From Oceanobacillus bengalensis (lineage in GTDB: Bacteria > Bacillota > Bacilli > Bacillales > Amphibacillaceae): a stretch of DNA of 64,000 nucleotides. Position numbers and translations under genes: made by a program. A model generated the notes under the pieces. That model saw only the letters and a program-made list of their open reading frames with translations, searched no databases and had not been told where the DNA came from. Shown in pieces: positions 16,694 through 25,880 of this stretch. The DNA is taken from positions 294,558-358,557 of the forward strand of contig NZ_RBZO01000001.1 of NCBI RefSeq assembly GCF_003628445.1, in the 5' to 3' direction. Within the stretch, counting starts at the first letter, position 1; every line of letters starts with the position of its first letter.

Positions 16694-17857
16694 ATCTTGA
16701 AAAGCAGAATAAGCTCCAATTAAAGTCTTTGCAGCAGTGGCCATTGCCCGCTCATCAAAATCAAATTTAGGATGATGATGTGGATAAGTATGGCCTTCTT
16801 TCATTGCACCAGTAAAGAAGTATGCTCCAGGCTTTTCTATCAAATAATAAGCAAAATCCTCTCCGGCCATAAAGGGCTTTACTTCTTCAATGGCATCAAT
16901 TTGCTTAATATGTTTCCCTGCTTCCATTACGAGACTTGCTTCTCTTTTGTGATTTACTAGTGGGGGGTAGCCTTTGGAATATGTAAAATCACAGGTTACA
17001 TCATTGGCAAGACAAACTCCTTTTATAATTTTTTTCATTTCTTCAATCACTTTTTTCTGGACGTCCGTATTTAAATATCTTACTGTGCCAGATATTTCTG
17101 CAGAATCAGCAATAATATTGAATGCATTCCCAGCGTGAAAAATCCCGACAGTTACAACGGCTGTTTCTAATGGATCTAATCTTCTAGAGACAATTTGTTG
17201 TAATTCAGTTACTAACTGGGATGCGATGACAATTGCATCTTTTGTTTCATGTGGATAAGCTCCGTGTCCACCTTTCCCTTGAACAACGATTTCGAAACGG
17301 TCAGCCCCAGCCATCATTACATCCTTCGCTATTTGGAGTTTTCCAAGAGGGGTGGTAGCCCATAAATGGGTACCGAAAACAGCATCTACAAGACGGATAG
17401 CCCCATCTTCAATCATTGGTTTCGCACCACCTGGCGCATACTCTTCCGCATGTTGGTGCAAAAATACAATCGTACCAGCTAGTTCTCCTTGAAATTGTTT
17501 CATCGCCTTCGCGAGAATAAGCAAGGTCGCTGTGTGCCCATCATGTCCGCATGCATGCATTACTCCAGGGATTTTTGATTTATATGGGACATCCTTTTCG
17601 TCTTGTATTGGTAAGGCGTCAAAGTCTGCCCGGAGTGCTACAGTTTTTCCTGGTTTAGCCCCTTTGAGAGTTGCGACAACACCTTTTCCTCCAACATTCG
17701 TTTGATAGGGAATGCCGAGCTGTTCATAAAAATCAGCAATATATTGGGCTGTTTTTGTTTCCTGAAAAGAAAGCTCTGGATGTTGATGCAAGTATCGCCG
17801 TATTTCCACCATTTCTGGGTATAATTCATCTATTGCGTTATGAATCTTGTTTAGCAT
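16685..17857 (-). CDS. yhaA: M20-family amidohydrolase (YhaA)
   Basis: 390 residues from ATG 17857, preceded by GGGAGGTGG; a GTG at 17869 lies inside that ribosome site. Metal-site motifs of the M20 amidohydrolases (N-acyl-amino-acid deacylases, hippurate-hydrolase-like) are visible: MHACGHDGHTA at about 98-108, LHQHAEE at about 132-138, and GGKGGHGAYPHE in the lid domain. These enzymes hydrolyse N-acyl amino acids or peptides with two metal ions. The exact substrate is not known. The position after ecsAB matches yhaA in B. subtilis. Confidence 0.85.
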   Translation of the reverse strand: MLNKIHNAIDELYPEMVEIRRYLHQHPELSFQETKTAQYIADFYEQLGIPYQTNVGGKGVVATLKGAKPGKTVALRADFDALPIQDEKDVPYKSKIPGVMHACGHDGHTATLLILAKAMKQFQGELAGTIVFLHQHAEEYAPGGAKPMIEDGAIRLVDAVFGTHLWATTPLGKLQIAKDVMMAGADRFEIVVQGKGGHGAYPHETKDAIVIASQLVTELQQIVSRRLDPLETAVVTVGIFHAGNAFNIIADSAEISGTVRYLNTDVQKKVIEEMKKIIKGVCLANDVTCDFTYSKGYPPLVNHKREASLVMEAGKHIKQIDAIEEVKPFMAGEDFAYYLIEKPGAYFFTGAMKEGHTYPHHHPKFDFDERAMATAAKTLIGAYSAFQDKK

Positions 17858-17992
17858 AATAAGTCCCACCTCCCGAGTATTTAAATAATTATAACATTTT
17901 TTTAATTTCGATTTATAAAATAATTACGTTGTGTAAGATTGTTGATATCTTTAATTCAATTAGCAATAAAAAGCACAAAAAGAGCCAGACAC

Positions 17993-18016
17993 AAAAGAAT
18001 GGCTATTACGCCATTC
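17993..18016 (-). terminator. Terminator of the ferritin-like gene
   Basis: GAATGGC pairs with GCCATTC around a 6-base loop, followed on the minus strand by CTTTTGTG. Confidence 0.6.
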
Positions 18017-18028
18017 CTTATGAAAAAG

Positions 18029-18463
18029 TTATTTAATTCTCGTATCCTCTAGTAAGCGTTCTAGCTCTTCCTTATGTTGCGTTTCATCAGTGATTAGATC
18101 TTCAAGTTTAACAACTAATTCCGTTAGTCCTAGGTTTTCGGCTTGTTTCTTACGCTTTTCATATCGTTGGATTGTGTCAGATTCTGACCTCAACGTTTCC
18201 TCTAAAATGTTTTTCACATCAGTTGGTTGCTGGATAGTAGCTGCCTTTGTTGTCGGTATTCCACCTAGTGATTTTATTTTTTCTGAAAGATATAGAGCAT
18301 GTCCAAGTTCATCGGTGATTTCCGTTTCAAAAAATGGCTTTAAAGCGGAACGGTATAATCCTGATACAACAGAAGCACTATAAGTATATTGAATAATTGC
18401 ACCATATTCATAAGATAAGTCTGTATTTAGTCCGTCTATTAATTGTTGTAATTCTTTATCCAT
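18029..18463 (-). CDS. Ferritin-like (bacterioferritin-type) di-iron protein
   Basis: 144 residues forming a four-helix bundle. Candidate iron ligands are Glu19, Glu52 with His55 (TDELGHA), a Glu near 94, and Glu127 with His130 (TDETQHKEE), the ExxH pairs expected of bacterioferritin/rubrerythrin-like proteins. It probably handles iron or peroxide. AAGGAAGGG-like sequence precedes the start. It is divergent from a PAP2 phosphatase with a 21-bp inverted repeat between them. The gene is not part of the conserved Bacillus block here. Confidence 0.75.
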   Translation of the reverse strand: MDKELQQLIDGLNTDLSYEYGAIIQYTYSASVVSGLYRSALKPFFETEITDELGHALYLSEKIKSLGGIPTTKAATIQQPTDVKNILEETLRSESDTIQRYEKRKKQAENLGLTELVVKLEDLITDETQHKEELERLLEDTRIK

Positions 18464-18488
18464 GTTAATCCCTTCCTTTTAATAATTT

Positions 18489-18509
18489 TGGTATACTACT
18501 TCTATACCA
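18489..18509. promoter_or_regulatory. Perfect 7-7-7 inverted repeat in a divergent intergenic region
   Basis: TGGTATA, seven bases, TATACCA. It lies 26 bp upstream of the ferritin-like start and 54 bp upstream of the PAP2 gene, the position of an operator or of overlapping promoters. The binding protein is unknown. Confidence 0.45.
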
Positions 18510-18562
18510 CTTCTCTTTCAATGTAAACATTTAACCGGAGATATCAGCTAAGGAGAAAAAAG

Positions 18563-19252
18563 ATGCTAGAAAAACGCAACCGAATTATCTTATATTTGTT
18601 TATTATTTTTTTATTTATTACTTGTATTTGGATTGTTCAAATCATGAATGGATATGTACCGTATGTCGACAGTTGGACGCGTGAATTGGTCGGAAGGTTG
18701 GTGGATACTTCCGTTTATCGTGTTTTTCTTGAAATAACAAATTTAGGATCGAGGTCTTTTTTGATACCATTTGTAATTGTTACAGCTGTATTTTTATGGA
18801 TGGTTTACAAAAATTCTCTTCCGGCATTGTTTTTTGCTGGTGGTACATTAATAACCCATAGCTTGAATAAGATTATCAAGAATATTATAGAGCGTGAAAG
18901 ACCAAGTATTTTAGAAGAGGCGAATGCTTTGGGGCATAGCTTTCCATCCGGTCATGCGATGATTTCCATGGTATGTTACGGCTTACTTGCATATTTTTTT
19001 ACAAAGAAGTTAAAATCTACCAAAATCATTTTTATGACACAAATCTTTTTTTTATTGCTTATTTTATTAATCGGTATTAGTAGATATGTCATTAATGTTC
19101 ACTATTTGACAGATGTTTTGGCTGGTTTCTTCATTGGTGCTCTCTGCTTAATTGGCTTTATCTTTCTCTATGAAAAATTACAGCACTCCGCCCTGAGACC
19201 GAGGGGAAAGCATACTGTAGATGGTTCCAAAAGGCGTGAAAAGAACTTATGA
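18563..19252 (+). CDS. PAP2-family membrane phosphatase (PgpB/BcrC-like)
   Basis: 229 residues with about six membrane helices. The three PAP2 motifs are intact: KNIIERERP (106-114), SFPSGH (126-131), and SRYVINVHYLTD (173-184) with catalytic His131, Arg174, His180 and Asp184. Such enzymes dephosphorylate lipid pyrophosphates, for example undecaprenyl pyrophosphate or phosphatidylglycerol phosphate. AAGGAG precedes the ATG. It ends 54 bp before liaF, suggesting a link with cell-envelope stress. Confidence 0.88.
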   Translation: MLEKRNRIILYLFIIFLFITCIWIVQIMNGYVPYVDSWTRELVGRLVDTSVYRVFLEITNLGSRSFLIPFVIVTAVFLWMVYKNSLPALFFAGGTLITHSLNKIIKNIIERERPSILEEANALGHSFPSGHAMISMVCYGLLAYFFTKKLKSTKIIFMTQIFFLLLILLIGISRYVINVHYLTDVLAGFFIGALCLIGFIFLYEKLQHSALRPRGKHTVDGSKRREKNL

Positions 19253-19306
19253 TAGGAGTATAGGGTGGATTCTCCAACGTTTCGTTCATAGAAAGGATGA
19301 TACTAG

Positions 19307-20065
19307 TTGAAGCGTTTTAGTAGGTATTTTATTGCAATATTTCTAATAACCATTGGAGTTATGCTCGTATTGACGAATTTAGGTGTTGTATCCTTTGATT
19401 TCTCGATTGCTTGGCAATTTATTTATCCAATATTTTTTGTAATAATTGGTATGAGGTGGTTATTTGATTATTTCAGAAAAAGAGGTGGCAGCTGGGTATT
19501 TGGCTCCTTTTTCCTAATATTTGGCTCTCTTTTACTGTTAGACCGATTTGAGATTATATATTTTACATTTTGGAGTGTCTTTAAATTATGGCCATTATTG
19601 ATTGTTTATTTCGGCTTTATGTTAATAAGGGCTAAACCTAATATTGTTATAGAATATAATAATAAAGATTCATCTGGAAGTAAAAAGACAAAATCGTATT
19701 CTAATTCTTTTTTTTCGGTTGGTGATCATGAGTTTAATGAACCGAACTGGAAAGTGACACCAATTAACCTTCGAACGATGGCTGGTGATTTTTATTTTGA
19801 TTTTTCGAAGGCCTTTATTCCTGAAAAGGAGATACCTGTAACAATCAATTGTTTAGCGGGGGATGTAAATATTTTAATGCCTAGCAATGTGGAATTTCGC
19901 GTAGAGGCAACGCTGAATGCTGGGGAAATTGTCGTACTCGACCAAACAACAGATGGGATTAATCGTTCCCTTTCATTTGAAACGGAAGGGTATGAGGATG
20001 CAGAAAGAAAGATAGACTTTCAAATTCATTTACGAGCAGGAGCGATTCGGATTGATCACGTGTAA
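19307..20065 (+). CDS. liaF: LiaF, membrane inhibitor of LiaRS
   Basis: 252 residues, TTG start with AAAGGATGA upstream. Four membrane helices lie within about residues 5-100, followed by a C-terminal cell-wall-active-antibiotics-response domain at about 140-250 (GDFYFDFSKAFIPE, GDVNILMPSNVEFRVEA). LiaF holds the kinase LiaS inactive until cell-wall antibiotics act. First gene of liaF-liaS-liaR, 12 bp before liaS. Confidence 0.88.
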   Translation: MKRFSRYFIAIFLITIGVMLVLTNLGVVSFDFSIAWQFIYPIFFVIIGMRWLFDYFRKRGGSWVFGSFFLIFGSLLLLDRFEIIYFTFWSVFKLWPLLIVYFGFMLIRAKPNIVIEYNNKDSSGSKKTKSYSNSFFSVGDHEFNEPNWKVTPINLRTMAGDFYFDFSKAFIPEKEIPVTINCLAGDVNILMPSNVEFRVEATLNAGEIVVLDQTTDGINRSLSFETEGYEDAERKIDFQIHLRAGAIRIDHV

Positions 20066-20077
20066 GGGGAGGAAGCT

Positions 20078-21118
20078 ATGATTAAAAGAAGGTTCTCAAG
20101 TATTCGTTACGTTTTTATACGATCGCATCTATATGGCTTATTCCTTACAACAGTGACAATCTTGTCTATTTTACTATCAATTTATGTACTATTTAGTCCG
20201 GAATGGTTATCGGTTCAAAGTATTTTCTTGTTTATTGCGTTGTATATAGGTATCGGTCTATTCATTTCCATGTATACTGGTTTCAAGACAAGTGGAAACT
20301 ATAAATCCAGGTTAGACGCGATGTCTGTGTTAATCACGCAATATTCTAATGGAAACTACGATTCTTACATTCAGTCCATGGAGAAGGATGAAATTACTAG
20401 AATTACGAATGAATTAAACGAACTTGGAAAGAAACTTCAAAGCCAGGTGAAATCATTGCAACGAATGGCAGACGAAAAAGCTGATTTTGCAAAATCTGCT
20501 CATAAAGCAGCTGTTATAGAAGAAAGACAGCGAATTGCAAGGGATTTACATGATGCGGTAAGTCAACAGTTGTTTGCATTAACGATGATGTCAGAAGCGG
20601 CGGTAAAACAGTTAGAAAAGAAACCAGAAATCGCAAAAATACAGATGCAGGATGTGGCAGACTCGGCATTACAGGCGCAAACAGAAATGCGGGCACTTTT
20701 GTTACATCTTAGACCTGTACATCTATCAGGAGAGTCATTACCAGTAGGAATTAATAAATTAATTAATGAATTAAAGCAGAGAAGTAGAGTAAATTTTCAA
20801 GTATCGATACCGAAAGATTTAAAGGTAAGTGAAACCATTGAGGAACATGTTTTCCGAATTATCCAAGAATCATTCTCGAATATTTTACGTCATGCTAATG
20901 CGACAGAAGTAAATCTAGATATTTCGAAAAAATCTAAGGAGTTATTTGTACATATTCGAGATAATGGGGAAGGTTTTGATGTGACGGTTAATGCAGATAG
21001 AAAAACTTCCTATGGATTGAAGACAATGCGAGAGCGTAGCGAGGAACTAGGTGGAACCTTCTCCGTACGTTCCAATACGAATGAAGGGACATATATTGAT
21101 ATACGAATACCTTGTTAA
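20078..21118 (+). CDS. liaS: LiaS, sensor histidine kinase (NarL-type)
   Basis: 346 residues. Two N-terminal membrane helices (about 17-40 and 45-65) with a very short outside loop mark an intramembrane-sensing kinase. A HAMP-like linker follows, then HisKA_3 with the phosphorylated His in RDLHDAVSQQLFAL at about 160 and an ATP-binding domain (IIQESFSNILRHANA, DNGEGF, GLKTMRER). Part of the LiaFSR response to lipid-II-cycle stress. Confidence 0.92.
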   Translation: MIKRRFSSIRYVFIRSHLYGLFLTTVTILSILLSIYVLFSPEWLSVQSIFLFIALYIGIGLFISMYTGFKTSGNYKSRLDAMSVLITQYSNGNYDSYIQSMEKDEITRITNELNELGKKLQSQVKSLQRMADEKADFAKSAHKAAVIEERQRIARDLHDAVSQQLFALTMMSEAAVKQLEKKPEIAKIQMQDVADSALQAQTEMRALLLHLRPVHLSGESLPVGINKLINELKQRSRVNFQVSIPKDLKVSETIEEHVFRIIQESFSNILRHANATEVNLDISKKSKELFVHIRDNGEGFDVTVNADRKTSYGLKTMRERSEELGGTFSVRSNTNEGTYIDIRIPC

Positions 21119-21152
21119 TTGATCGAATGAAATGAAAGGGGAGTTTATGGGT

Positions 21153-21782
21153 ATGATACGAGTAGTCGTTGTAGATGATCATGACATTGTCCGAAAAGGA
21201 ATTATTGCATATCTCGGCACGGAGGATGAGATAGAAGTAGTAGGTCAGGCATCGAGTGGGAATGAAGGAGCTGCCCTTATTATTCAAACAAAACCAGATG
21301 TTGTGTTAATGGATTTAATGATGGATAACGGGAATGGAATTGAGGCAACAAAACAAGTAATGGAGAAACATCCGTCTTGTAAAATTATTATATTAACAAG
21401 TTTTTATGATAATGAACAGATTTTCCCTGCAATCGAGGCGGGAGCATTTAGTTATATTTTAAAAACATCTTCAGCAACAGAAATTACTGACACAATCAAA
21501 AAAGCGGCAAATAATGTGAATGTCATTGAACCAAAGGTCGCAGGGAAAATGATGTCAGGTTTTCAGCGGGGACAAAAGAAAGCCCATGATGACTTAACAG
21601 AACGGGAGATGGAAGTGTTACTATGCATTGGTAACGGAATGACCAATCAAGAGATAAGTGAAAAATTGTACATTGGGATTAAGACGGTGAAAACGCATGT
21701 AAGTAACATTTTATCAAAATTAGATTTGAACGACCGTACACAGGTAGCAGTGTATGTGCACCGAAATCGTTTAATGGATTAG
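21153..21782 (+). CDS. liaR: LiaR, response regulator (NarL/LuxR type)
   Basis: 209 residues from ATG 21153, nine bases after AGGGGAG; ATGs at 21132 and 21147 are upstream alternatives but fit the ribosome site less well. Receiver domain with acidic pocket DDHD at 8-11 and the phosphorylated Asp in VVLMDLMMD at about 53; LuxR-type helix-turn-helix at about 145-200 (LTEREMEVLLCIGNGMTNQE). Pairs with LiaS. Confidence 0.92.
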   Translation: MIRVVVVDDHDIVRKGIIAYLGTEDEIEVVGQASSGNEGAALIIQTKPDVVLMDLMMDNGNGIEATKQVMEKHPSCKIIILTSFYDNEQIFPAIEAGAFSYILKTSSATEITDTIKKAANNVNVIEPKVAGKMMSGFQRGQKKAHDDLTEREMEVLLCIGNGMTNQEISEKLYIGIKTVKTHVSNILSKLDLNDRTQVAVYVHRNRLMD

Positions 21783-21905
21783 TCTGAAATGTAGTGGTAA
21801 ATACTGCAAAGAAAAAATCATACTTATTTTTAGTAATCCTATTGTATTTTGTAACTCGAGTCTAGTATACTATAATAGCATTAAATAGGAGAGGAATACT
21901 AAGAT

Positions 21906-22334
21906 ATGAGGAATATGTCCAGAAAAGCAGAAAACTTATTGATCCTTGCTTGGAGCCAAGCTTTTGTTGCAATGGCTGGAAGTTTATTTTACTCCGAGGC
22001 AATGGGCTACATCCCATGTGAACTTTGTTGGTACCAACGAGTCTTAATGTATCCTTTGGTAATTATTTACGGTGTAGCAGCAATTAAGAAAGACATTAGT
22101 ATTGCTTTACCAGGTTTAATAATGAGTGGACTCGGCATGTTTGTTTCTGCTTATCATTATTTGGTCCAGAAAGTCCCAGCTTTTCAAGAAATGGGTGGTT
22201 CGTGTACTGGTGGAGTTCCGTGTAATGCGATATATGTAAATTATTTTGGGTTTATTACGATACCATTTTTAGCTTTAGTAGCTTTTGTTGTTATATTTGT
22301 TGTTCATCTATTATTATTAAAAGAGGCTAAATAA
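21906..22334 (+). CDS. bdbC: BdbC-type disulfide-bond oxidoreductase (DsbB family)
   Basis: 142 residues, four membrane helices. Active Cys pair in PCELCWYQR at about 37-45 and a second pair in SCTGGVPC at about 98-105, the two redox pairs of DsbB/BdbC. It reoxidises an extracellular thiol oxidase with quinone. It is followed 38 bp later by a membrane-anchored thioredoxin-like protein, the likely partner. AGGAGAGG precedes the start. Confidence 0.9.
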   Translation: MRNMSRKAENLLILAWSQAFVAMAGSLFYSEAMGYIPCELCWYQRVLMYPLVIIYGVAAIKKDISIALPGLIMSGLGMFVSAYHYLVQKVPAFQEMGGSCTGGVPCNAIYVNYFGFITIPFLALVAFVVIFVVHLLLLKEAK

Positions 22335-22372
22335 TCGTTAACACAAACAGATACATAGAAGGAGAGAAAAAC

Positions 22373-22852
22373 ATGGGAAAAAAAATGATAGCAATTATTG
22401 GTGTTATTGTTGTACTATTGGTTGCATTATTCCTTGTTGTACAATATCAAAATAATCAAGCATTGGAAGGGGTAGACAACCCGTATGGTACGACAGATCT
22501 AGATCAAGCTACAATTGATCAACTTGATAATCCTGACTATGGTAATCAAATTTTGCCAGATGATCTAAGTGAGAAATTAGAGAATGGTGAAGAGGCTACT
22601 GTCTATTTCTATAGTCCAACATGTGTATATTGTCAGCAAACAACACCATATCTCGTTCCATTAGCGGAAGATAACAGCGTTGATATGAAGAAATTTAATT
22701 TATTAGAGTTTGGACAAGAAGGAGTACCTTATGCTATCGAATCGACTCCAACACTGATTCATTTTGAAGATGGTAGAGAGGTTGCTCGTATTGTTGGTCA
22801 AAGAACAGAAGAAGAATTCCAAGCATTTTTTGATGAATATGTATTAAATTAA
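22373..22852 (+). CDS. Membrane-anchored thioredoxin-like protein
   Basis: 159 residues. An N-terminal membrane anchor at about 4-25 is followed by an extracellular thioredoxin fold with the active site TCVYCQQ at about 83-89 and the cis-Pro in ESTPTLIHF. The CxxC loop suggests a thiol-disulfide exchange role, probably as partner of the BdbC-like protein encoded just upstream. It is not clearly BdbD, which is DsbA-like with a helical insert and is longer. GAAGGAGAG precedes the start. Confidence 0.82.
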   Translation: MGKKMIAIIGVIVVLLVALFLVVQYQNNQALEGVDNPYGTTDLDQATIDQLDNPDYGNQILPDDLSEKLENGEEATVYFYSPTCVYCQQTTPYLVPLAEDNSVDMKKFNLLEFGQEGVPYAIESTPTLIHFEDGREVARIVGQRTEEEFQAFFDEYVLN

Positions 22853-22887
22853 TTTGGTAAACACCCTAAAGTAATATAGATAAAGAA

Positions 22888-22925
22888 AAAAGCTAACGAA
22901 ACGGATGGTTCGTTAGCTTTCTTCT
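22888..22925. terminator. Bidirectional terminator between the thioredoxin-like gene and hmoB
   Basis: Perfect 12-bp stem AAAGCTAACGAA / TTCGTTAGCTTT, with A- and T-runs on both sides. It overlaps the end of hmoB. Confidence 0.85.
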
Positions 22926-23410
22926 TCAACATACATTTGAAATGTCTTCGTAAATGGTCTATCAGCGTAATATGCGGGATTTTTTGTGGCCGTGTCTTGA
23001 TGTGCTTTCTGAAAGGTAGATGAGTTTTTCCAGTTTTCAAAGTCTCGGACAGATTTCCATTGTGTAAAAACAACATAATTATTTCCTTTTAAAGGGCGTA
23101 AAAAACGAAAAGCCTGAAAACCTGGCATTGACTCGACATCATTACGTCTTTTTTTGAAACGATCTTCAAAAACAGCCCTAGCGTCATCTGTAACTGGGAT
23201 GTTGTTCATGACAACATATCCATCTTCCTGTATTTCACCATTTTGTGTAACGACTTCATATCCTCTTCCAGCACTAAAAATACGCTTTTTATTATCCTCA
23301 TAATAAGCTAAGCCGCCTTCATTATTTTTCATTAAAAAGAGTTTCAATGCATGTTTTCTTTTTATCTTAATGAGAAAATCTAATGTTCCATTGGTCATAT
23401 AAGCTTTCAT
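22913..23410 (-). CDS. hmoB: HmoB-like haem-degrading monooxygenase (YhgC)
   Basis: 165 residues from ATG 23410 (AGAGGTGG upstream; an ATG at 23416 lies too close to the ribosome site). The C-terminal half (about 65-165) is an antibiotic-biosynthesis-monooxygenase fold with NNIPVTDDARAVFEDRF, the PGFQAFRFLRPL strand and a TQWKSVRDFENW segment, as in HmoB. These enzymes open haem and release iron. The position beside pbpF-hemEHY matches yhgC of B. subtilis. Confidence 0.85.
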   Translation of the reverse strand: MKAYMTNGTLDFLIKIKRKHALKLFLMKNNEGGLAYYEDNKKRIFSAGRGYEVVTQNGEIQEDGYVVMNNIPVTDDARAVFEDRFKKRRNDVESMPGFQAFRFLRPLKGNNYVVFTQWKSVRDFENWKNSSTFQKAHQDTATKNPAYYADRPFTKTFQMYVEEES

Positions 23411-23587
23411 GTTCATACCACCTCTCTAGTATTATCATACCCAAAATGATATCATTCAGCTACTAAAAGAGAGGTTTCATTATTGAGAATTACATTATAA
23501 TAATTATTATTTAAGATGAAGTATATATTACTTTTAGATTGTAGAAAAATGTCGTATAATAGAAGTAATCTGTGTAGAGGTGAACAA

Positions 23588-25756
23588 ATGCAGAAAAACG
23601 AGAAAAAGGATAGAAAAAAGCATTTTTCCATCCCTAGAAAAGGAAAAACCATTCTGATAATCATCACTTCCATTATCATACTGGGCGCAATTGGTTATGG
23701 AGCTATCTTACTAGGGGGAAGTATGATTGCCCGTGATGAAGCTCTTATTTTAGATCAAACAACAAGTATCGAGACATTAGATGGGGAAATTATTGGAACG
23801 CTTTATAATGAAAACAGAGTATATGTTTCAATTGACAAGATCCCTGAACATGTGCGAAATGCTTATGTTGCTATTGAAGATCGCAGCTTTTATGAGCATG
23901 CAGGAATTGATATGAAATCTGTCATTCGTGCTGTTTATAAAAATATCCTTGCAATGCGTAAAGTGGAAGGTGCAAGTACCATCACACAGCAGCTATCGAA
24001 AAATTTATTTTTATACAATGATAAAACTTGGACAAGGAAAACCAAGGAAGTGATGGCTGCCATTTATTTAGAAAATAAATTGTCAAAAAACGAAATACTT
24101 GAGCTCTATTTAAATGAAATTTATTTTGGCCATGGGGTGTATGGAATAGAGACAGCATCCAATTATTTCTTTGATAAGTCTGTTAGTGATTTAAGTATTG
24201 CAGAAGGTGCGCTACTTGCGGGCCTAGCAAAGGCACCCAATGGATATTCACCAATCAATCACCCAGAAAAAGCCTTAGAACGAAGGAATCTTGTGCTCCA
24301 GTCAATGGATGATGCGGGAATGATTCAAACTGAAACTAGATTGGTGGAACAAGGCAAAACGTTAGGTTTAAATGTTCAGGAGAAAGTTGCGAAACCTTGG
24401 GTAAATAGCTATATCGATTTAGTTACAAAAGAGGCTGCTGAAAAGTATCAATTATCAATTGACGAAATTAGGCGTGGCGGTTATCGTATCGTGGTGAATA
24501 TGGATGAAGATGCGCAGGAAATAGCGTATGAACAGTTTCAAAATGATTCCTATTTCCCGGGCAATACAGAGGGTGTCGAGGGAGCTTTTGTGATGATGGA
24601 GCAGCAATCTGGAAGAATAATTGCAGCCCTCGGCGCAAGAGATTATCAACTTGGTAACTTAAATAGGGTGACCGTCGAGCGGCAGCCTGGCTCAACGTTT
24701 AAGCCAATTGCGGTATATGGTCCAGCAATGATGCAAGAGGACAGATTTACACCTTTTACACTAGTACCTGATAGGCAAATGGATGACTATATGGTGTCGA
24801 ATGTTGATAATATGTATGAAGATTATGTCACTATTTATGATGCGCTTATTCATTCAAAAAACACTTCTGCTGTATGGCTCTTAGACCAAATTGGCGTACC
24901 ATATGCAAAAGATTACCTCAGGGAAATGGGGATTCAGATTGAAGATGATGATTTAGCCATTGCACTCGGTGGTCTGAAATATGGGATAACTCCATTACAA
25001 ATGATGGAAGGCTACCGTTCATTTGTTAGTGGAGGAAAGGTAGTAGAATCCTATACGATTGATCGTGTTTATAATCAAGAGAATGAGCTCCTGTTTCAAG
25101 TAGAAACAAATGAGACGGAAGTATTTAGTCCGCAAGTTGCTTGGAATATGACAGAGATATTATCCGAAACAGTGGAAAGCGGCACTGCAAATGCGGGCGA
25201 ATATCATAAAGCATTGGCAGGTAAAACGGGTTCTACACAACATCCTTTTGTCCGCGGACAAGTAAAAGACGCATGGTTTGTCGGATATACACCAGAATAT
25301 GTTACTGCTCTATGGATGGGATATGACCAATCAGATAAAGACCACTATTTGACAGGTGGCAGTAAGTATCCAACAACGTTGACGAAGACTATTCTTACGG
25401 AAATTGACAAAAAGAATCCACTAGCTGAGAAGTTTATCAGACCAGACAATGTGAAAGATTTGCCTGAACCAATTGAATTACCACTTATAACAGAAGCGAA
25501 TGCGGAATATACGTTCGGTGGATTATCATTTATTCGTGGGAAGATAAAATGGAATGGGTCAGATGATGAAAGAGTAATATATCGAATATACCGCAAGCAA
25601 GATGGGATAGATAAACGTATTGCCGAAGTAAAAGGTAAAACGGAGTATATCATCGATAATGTCTTATTTTTAGATAATATGTACTATATTGTTCCCTATG
25701 ATCCCTTAACCAAACTTGAAGGTGTGAGGTCAGAAGCGGTAGAATTAAGTTGGTAG
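23588..25756 (+). CDS. pbpF: PbpF, class A penicillin-binding protein 2C
   Basis: 722 residues from ATG 23588 (AGAGGTGA upstream; earlier in-frame starts lack a ribosome site). A basic cytoplasmic tail and one membrane helix (about 20-42) are followed by a GT51 glycosyltransferase domain (EDRSFYEHAGID with the catalytic Glu, EGASTITQQLSKNLF). The transpeptidase domain has SxxK in GSTFKP (about 369), SKN (about 424) and KTGST (about 545). A small fibronectin-like tail ends the protein. It polymerises and cross-links peptidoglycan; in B. subtilis PBP2C acts mainly during sporulation. Confidence 0.9.
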   Translation: MQKNEKKDRKKHFSIPRKGKTILIIITSIIILGAIGYGAILLGGSMIARDEALILDQTTSIETLDGEIIGTLYNENRVYVSIDKIPEHVRNAYVAIEDRSFYEHAGIDMKSVIRAVYKNILAMRKVEGASTITQQLSKNLFLYNDKTWTRKTKEVMAAIYLENKLSKNEILELYLNEIYFGHGVYGIETASNYFFDKSVSDLSIAEGALLAGLAKAPNGYSPINHPEKALERRNLVLQSMDDAGMIQTETRLVEQGKTLGLNVQEKVAKPWVNSYIDLVTKEAAEKYQLSIDEIRRGGYRIVVNMDEDAQEIAYEQFQNDSYFPGNTEGVEGAFVMMEQQSGRIIAALGARDYQLGNLNRVTVERQPGSTFKPIAVYGPAMMQEDRFTPFTLVPDRQMDDYMVSNVDNMYEDYVTIYDALIHSKNTSAVWLLDQIGVPYAKDYLREMGIQIEDDDLAIALGGLKYGITPLQMMEGYRSFVSGGKVVESYTIDRVYNQENELLFQVETNETEVFSPQVAWNMTEILSETVESGTANAGEYHKALAGKTGSTQHPFVRGQVKDAWFVGYTPEYVTALWMGYDQSDKDHYLTGGSKYPTTLTKTILTEIDKKNPLAEKFIRPDNVKDLPEPIELPLITEANAEYTFGGLSFIRGKIKWNGSDDERVIYRIYRKQDGIDKRIAEVKGKTEYIIDNVLFLDNMYYIVPYDPLTKLEGVRSEAVELSW

Positions 25757-25880
25757 TCAAATTATATTAGTTAATTGGACTTAAATAAGACAAATTAATG
25801 ACAATAAACGATAAAGACTACACTTTTTGCATTGTTATTATTATAGTTGTTATAGGAATATCAACGAAGGATGGAATATT

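Noticed and set aside
25757..25880. Riboswitch or attenuator upstream of hemE
   Set aside because: The 124-bp gap after pbpF shows no stable hairpin or U-tract, only AT-rich sequence with a possible weak promoter.
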